Shown here piece by piece: positions 7,232 through 9,562 of a stretch of DNA of 9,562 bases. The position numbers and the translations under genes are program-made. A model generated the notes under the pieces. It was not told the DNA's origin. It searched no databases and worked only from the letters and a program-made list of their open reading frames with translations. Each line of letters opens with the position of its first letter. The stretch's first letter is position 1. Origin of the DNA: CAMCXT01 sp046302715 (lineage in GTDB: Bacteria; Bacteroidota; Bacteroidia; M30B66); NCBI GenBank assembly GCA_046302715.1, contig JBKCHQ010000085.1, forward strand, positions 1 through 9,562. The letters are read 5' to 3'.

Positions 7232-7239
7232 CAAAGGTA
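7232..7239 (-). promoter_or_regulatory. -7 promoter box of the methyltransferase-ZIP unit
   Basis: The minus strand reads TACCTTTG, a match to TAnnTTTG, ending only 6 nt before the ATG at 7225. Transcription from this box would begin at or within a few bases of the start codon, giving a leaderless or nearly leaderless mRNA. No clear TTG is seen at the -33 position. Confidence 0.55.
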
Positions 7240-7257
7240 AATAATTCGCCGTCCTTA

Positions 7258-8967
7258 TTAGGGAATAATTACCAAAGTGCGGCAAACCACAGCCTCAGTT
7301 GTGGTAATGCGCAGGGTATACATGCCGGGCGGTATAGCAGAAGCTTGTCCAGCGTAAGCTTGCTTAGCGTTTCCACACCAAACCAAATTGCCATGGAAGT
7401 TAAAAATTTCGAGATCGGTAGTCTCGGTAGCCTCACTTAATCCCGATATCGAAAAGTTTCCGTTTGAGGGATTAGGGAATATGGAAAGTGCGCCGCTAGC
7501 AGAAAAATCATGGATTGAAGTAACAATTTGCCCTGAAACCATTGGGCCACCATCGGCATCGGCAAACCAAATGTTTAGCGCTTCGCCGTTTTGATTTTGT
7601 TGTGTATTGCGATACCCACCCAAAATGGCAACAACCGACTTACCGGCATAATTCAAGTCCTGAAAAGGCAGTTGGGTACTGCACAGATCCAAACCGCTCT
7701 GTACCGAACGCAAGTGCAATCCGTAATTAAAGGGCGGAATACTAATGTAGCCTGATGGACTGAATTGAGCATATGAAATTTCGCTTTCAAGCAAAGATAG
7801 CACCGGTTCAAATGCACGCACGTTCACCGGCTCCAGATCGGTGCCGGCGTGAAAAAATATTAAGTCGGTATCGTCTGCATCCAAGGCCTGTTCACGAGCG
7901 TTCGATTTAATATTCCACTGAAGAGGTTTAGCGGGATTAAAATTTTGAGGCGTATCGTGACCGCTGAGAACAATAATATGTCTGTCGACAGGAAAATTTA
8001 AAAAAGATCTCAAAAACGACCCCGTAGTATCGTTACTGTTGCCCGCATTAACGGATAGCCAAAGGTTGCGGTTTCCAGGAATATTAATGAATGGAGATGC
8101 CTCAAAAACATCGAAGTCATCCAAAATCTTTTGGTTGTTGATATATACATCTACCGAATTCAAAGCCGGATCGTTGGCCGCATGAATGATTTGTATTCGG
8201 GCGGTGTCGAGCACACTTACCGGAGGCAATTCCACAAAAGGCCCTCCCTCTGGACCCACTCTGTATAGCGAAAGCTCAAGATCGGTATCGATAAAATCGG
8301 TACCTGAAAGTCCCGAAAGAATAAGTGAATAAGCATTTCCAATAAATTGACTTTGATTGAAATATGCGGCATAGGCTCTAAATAGAATTATTGACTCCGT
8401 GTCGAAGAGTCCAACTCGGTAGATGCTGTCGGTGATTTCGGTATACGTGCTAAACTGGCCATATCCAATATTGTCGGCCCACAGTGTTGGAATTATAGTC
8501 GAACTTTCGCCAATGTCGATGGCCGGAGCATCGTCCACCCCGTGGTGGAACCTAATTTCTGCAGCATTGGCATTGGATGATGCAATGCGTACATTGGATG
8601 ATACATCGATATGAATAAATTGCTGTTGAGTAGTACCAAATGAAATTAAAGCACCGTTGAGCACCGCTTGATACACGCCATCGTTTTGCGGCAAATTCCA
8701 GAAATAAAAAGAGGATGCGGTATCTGTGTACTGCGCTTCAGTAAAATAAATTCTATCAATGGCGGCACCACTCCACGAAGGCAGCTCAATAAACGAACTG
8801 GCCGTTTGGTAGTTAAAACCCTGAATAATAAGACTGTCGTTCCAAAACACATTAACGGAGCTAATTATGGGATCTACCGAATTGTGTACAAACTGTATTT
8901 TTCGTGACTGTGCTTTAACGCATACCGAGAAAAGCAGGATAAAAAGAAAGCAGTTTACTGAACGCAT
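7258..8967 (-). CDS. Secreted four-unit DUF4397-like protein with T9SS type A sorting domain
   Basis: The 569 residues begin with a Sec signal peptide (MRSVNCFLFILLFSVCVKAQ). Four related units follow at about 24-111, 137-225, 258-342 and 368-453. Units 1 and 3 open with IQFVHNSVDP and IQIIHAANDP and share an SVxVxxN...ASxFIxxP pattern; units 2 and 4 open with IRFHHGVDDAP and IFFHAGTDLEP and share a Y(G/A)QFS pattern. Each ends in a hydrophobic strand with a Gly turn (VLNG, ILSG, VLSG, ILGG). This fits DUF4397 domains, of unknown function. The T9SS sorting domain begins near 493 with LSIFPNPSNGNFSI and ends in VVCRTLVIIP. The frame extends to a GTG at 9036, but that lies inside the upstream terminator stem; ATG 8967 gives the best signal peptide, and ATG 8976 is the alternative. 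It ends 32 nt before the methyltransferase start with no terminator seen. Confidence 0.85.
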   Translation of the reverse strand: MRSVNCFLFILLFSVCVKAQSRKIQFVHNSVDPIISSVNVFWNDSLIIQGFNYQTASSFIELPSWSGAAIDRIYFTEAQYTDTASSFYFWNLPQNDGVYQAVLNGALISFGTTQQQFIHIDVSSNVRIASSNANAAEIRFHHGVDDAPAIDIGESSTIIPTLWADNIGYGQFSTYTEITDSIYRVGLFDTESIILFRAYAAYFNQSQFIGNAYSLILSGLSGTDFIDTDLELSLYRVGPEGGPFVELPPVSVLDTARIQIIHAANDPALNSVDVYINNQKILDDFDVFEASPFINIPGNRNLWLSVNAGNSNDTTGSFLRSFLNFPVDRHIIVLSGHDTPQNFNPAKPLQWNIKSNAREQALDADDTDLIFFHAGTDLEPVNVRAFEPVLSLLESEISYAQFSPSGYISIPPFNYGLHLRSVQSGLDLCSTQLPFQDLNYAGKSVVAILGGYRNTQQNQNGEALNIWFADADGGPMVSGQIVTSIHDFSASGALSIFPNPSNGNFSISGLSEATETTDLEIFNFHGNLVWCGNAKQAYAGQASAIPPGMYTLRITTTEAVVCRTLVIIP

Positions 8968-9008
8968 AGGAAACATTGAATGAAGCCTGTTGAGGGATAA
9001 ATATAAAA

Positions 9009-9040
9009 CAAAAAAGGAGGCATCTGAAACAGACACCTCC
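9009..9040 (-). terminator. Rho-independent terminator of the FAS1/T9SS gene
   Basis: On the minus strand GGAGG (9040-9036) pairs with CCTCC (9020-9016). After a 2x2 internal mismatch, TCTG pairs with CAGA around a three-base loop, and TTTTTTGTTTTAT follows. It lies between the fasciclin gene and the DUF4397 gene and rules out a start of the latter at 9036. Confidence 0.82.
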
Positions 9041-9049
9041 CTTAAAATG

Positions 9050-9102
9050 TTACCCGGGCAATTATTTTCCCTTCAAATCCACTAATAATTTAACCCGGGT
9101 AA
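9050..9102. repeat. Long inverted repeat with two CCCGGG cores after the FAS1 gene
   Basis: TTACCCGGG (9050-9058) and CCCGGGTAA (9094-9102) are perfect inverted copies. Inside them AATTATT (9060-9066) and AATAATT (9084-9090) also pair, leaving a 17-nt loop, so the 53 bases can form a 16-bp stem with one small internal loop. It starts 6 nt after the stop at 9109 and has no T run, so it looks like a 3'-end stabilising hairpin or protein site rather than the terminator, which is the next hairpin. Confidence 0.7.
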
Positions 9103-9108
9103 TTTTGT

Positions 9109-9562
9109 TTAGCGAACAGACAGTTTTTGAATATTGCGGCCTGCAGCTGAAATTACTTCTACAAAATACAATCCTGTAGGAAGTTCAGACACGTTTAATA
9201 CCAACTGAGCTACATTTTGATTACCTGCAAATTGTTGATTAACCAAACGACCGTTAGCATCTAAAATATTAACCTGCTGAACATTTTGTTCTGTAGTAAA
9301 GTTAATTACCGCTTGAGTTTCGGCAGGGTTTGGATACACTACAAAGTTGTTGTTTACCGTTTCGATTCCTACTGAACCTGGCAACAATACCGCATTGATA
9401 ACGTGCACCACACCATTTTCGGCTTCCAAGTCGGCAACTGTTACTTGTGCATCATTAATAAATACACCATTTCCATTGATGGTAACTTCAACATCTGAAC
9501 CTTGAAGCGTCATAACCATTTGACCATCGCTTAAATCAGATGAAAATGCTTCGGCGCCTACA
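9109..9562 (-). CDS. C-terminal part of a T9SS-secreted fasciclin (FAS1) protein (5' end outside window)
   Basis: The frame is open to the right edge, giving 150 residues that continue upstream of the internal ATG at 9519. The first ~61 residues are the end of a FAS1 domain: VTINGNGVFINDAQV followed by the H-box-type close HVINAVLLP (53-61), the strongest signature of that fold. FAS1 domains serve in cell-surface adhesion or matrix binding. A T9SS type A sorting domain follows from about residue 73, with NNFVVYPNPAETQAVI, VNILDANGRLV and a final GLYFVEV strand, then NIQKLSVR. The protein is expected to be exported by Sec and then T9SS; the signal peptide and any further FAS1 repeats are outside the window. 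It is followed by the inverted repeat at 9050-9102 and a terminator, so it is the last gene of its transcript. Confidence 0.92.
   Translation of the reverse strand, partial: VGAEAFSSDLSDGQMVMTLQGSDVEVTINGNGVFINDAQVTVADLEAENGVVHVINAVLLPGSVGIETVNNNFVVYPNPAETQAVINFTTEQNVQQVNILDANGRLVNQQFAGNQNVAQLVLNVSELPTGLYFVEVISAAGRNIQKLSVR

Noticed and set aside
7226..7285. Longer methyltransferase start at 7285
   Set aside because: It overlaps the DUF4397 gene and spans the -7 promoter box; the added residues are not typical of the family.
8977..9036. GTG start of the DUF4397 gene at 9036
   Set aside because: The codon lies in the stem of the upstream terminator and the extension buries the signal peptide.
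1..9562. CRISPR array, insertion sequence, tRNA or rRNA
   Set aside because: No regularly spaced repeats, transposase motifs, terminal repeats with target duplications or tRNA-like folds were found.

Overview
The window looks like chromosomal DNA of a free-living member of the Bacteroidota, probably near the Flavobacteriales (inference). Three of the nine genes end in a type IX secretion (T9SS) type A C-terminal sorting domain, with the motifs IFPNPA, IFPNPS and VYPNPA. Promoter-like TACCTTTG boxes match the Bacteroidota -7 consensus TAnnTTTG. Gene starts lack Shine-Dalgarno sequences. Obg lacks the OCT tail.

Layout. Positions 1-465 (+) hold the 3' end of a secreted PKD-domain protein. A 346-base convergent gap (466-811) follows, with a terminator for each flanking gene and a structured repeat-like element between them. 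All remaining genes are on the minus strand. Read in their own direction (right to left) they are: the end of a secreted fasciclin (FAS1) protein (9109-9562); two hairpins, one of them a terminator; a secreted protein of four DUF4397-like units (7258-8967); a SAM-dependent methyltransferase overlapping a ZIP metal transporter (7225-5776); a typical 2-Cys peroxiredoxin with its own promoter and terminator (5696-5064); and a tight four-gene operon of obg, a PAP2 membrane phosphatase, the fluoride channel crcB and an RND/MMPL lipid-type exporter (4985-812).

How the genes may work together. The obg cluster is packed (gaps of 3 nt, a 4-nt ATGA overlap, 8 nt), so its products are probably co-expressed; three of the four are inner-membrane proteins, but no shared pathway is evident. 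The methyltransferase and ZIP transporter probably share one transcript starting at a promoter almost on top of the methyltransferase start codon. The three T9SS cargo proteins are surface or secreted proteins with adhesion-type or unknown repeat domains.

I see no mobile element, CRISPR array, RNA gene, phage gene or defence system, and no clearly new multi-gene system. The least explained items are the intergenic element at 573-672, the four-unit DUF4397 protein, the large inverted repeat at 9050-9102 and the ZIP transporter with an altered TM5 metal motif.
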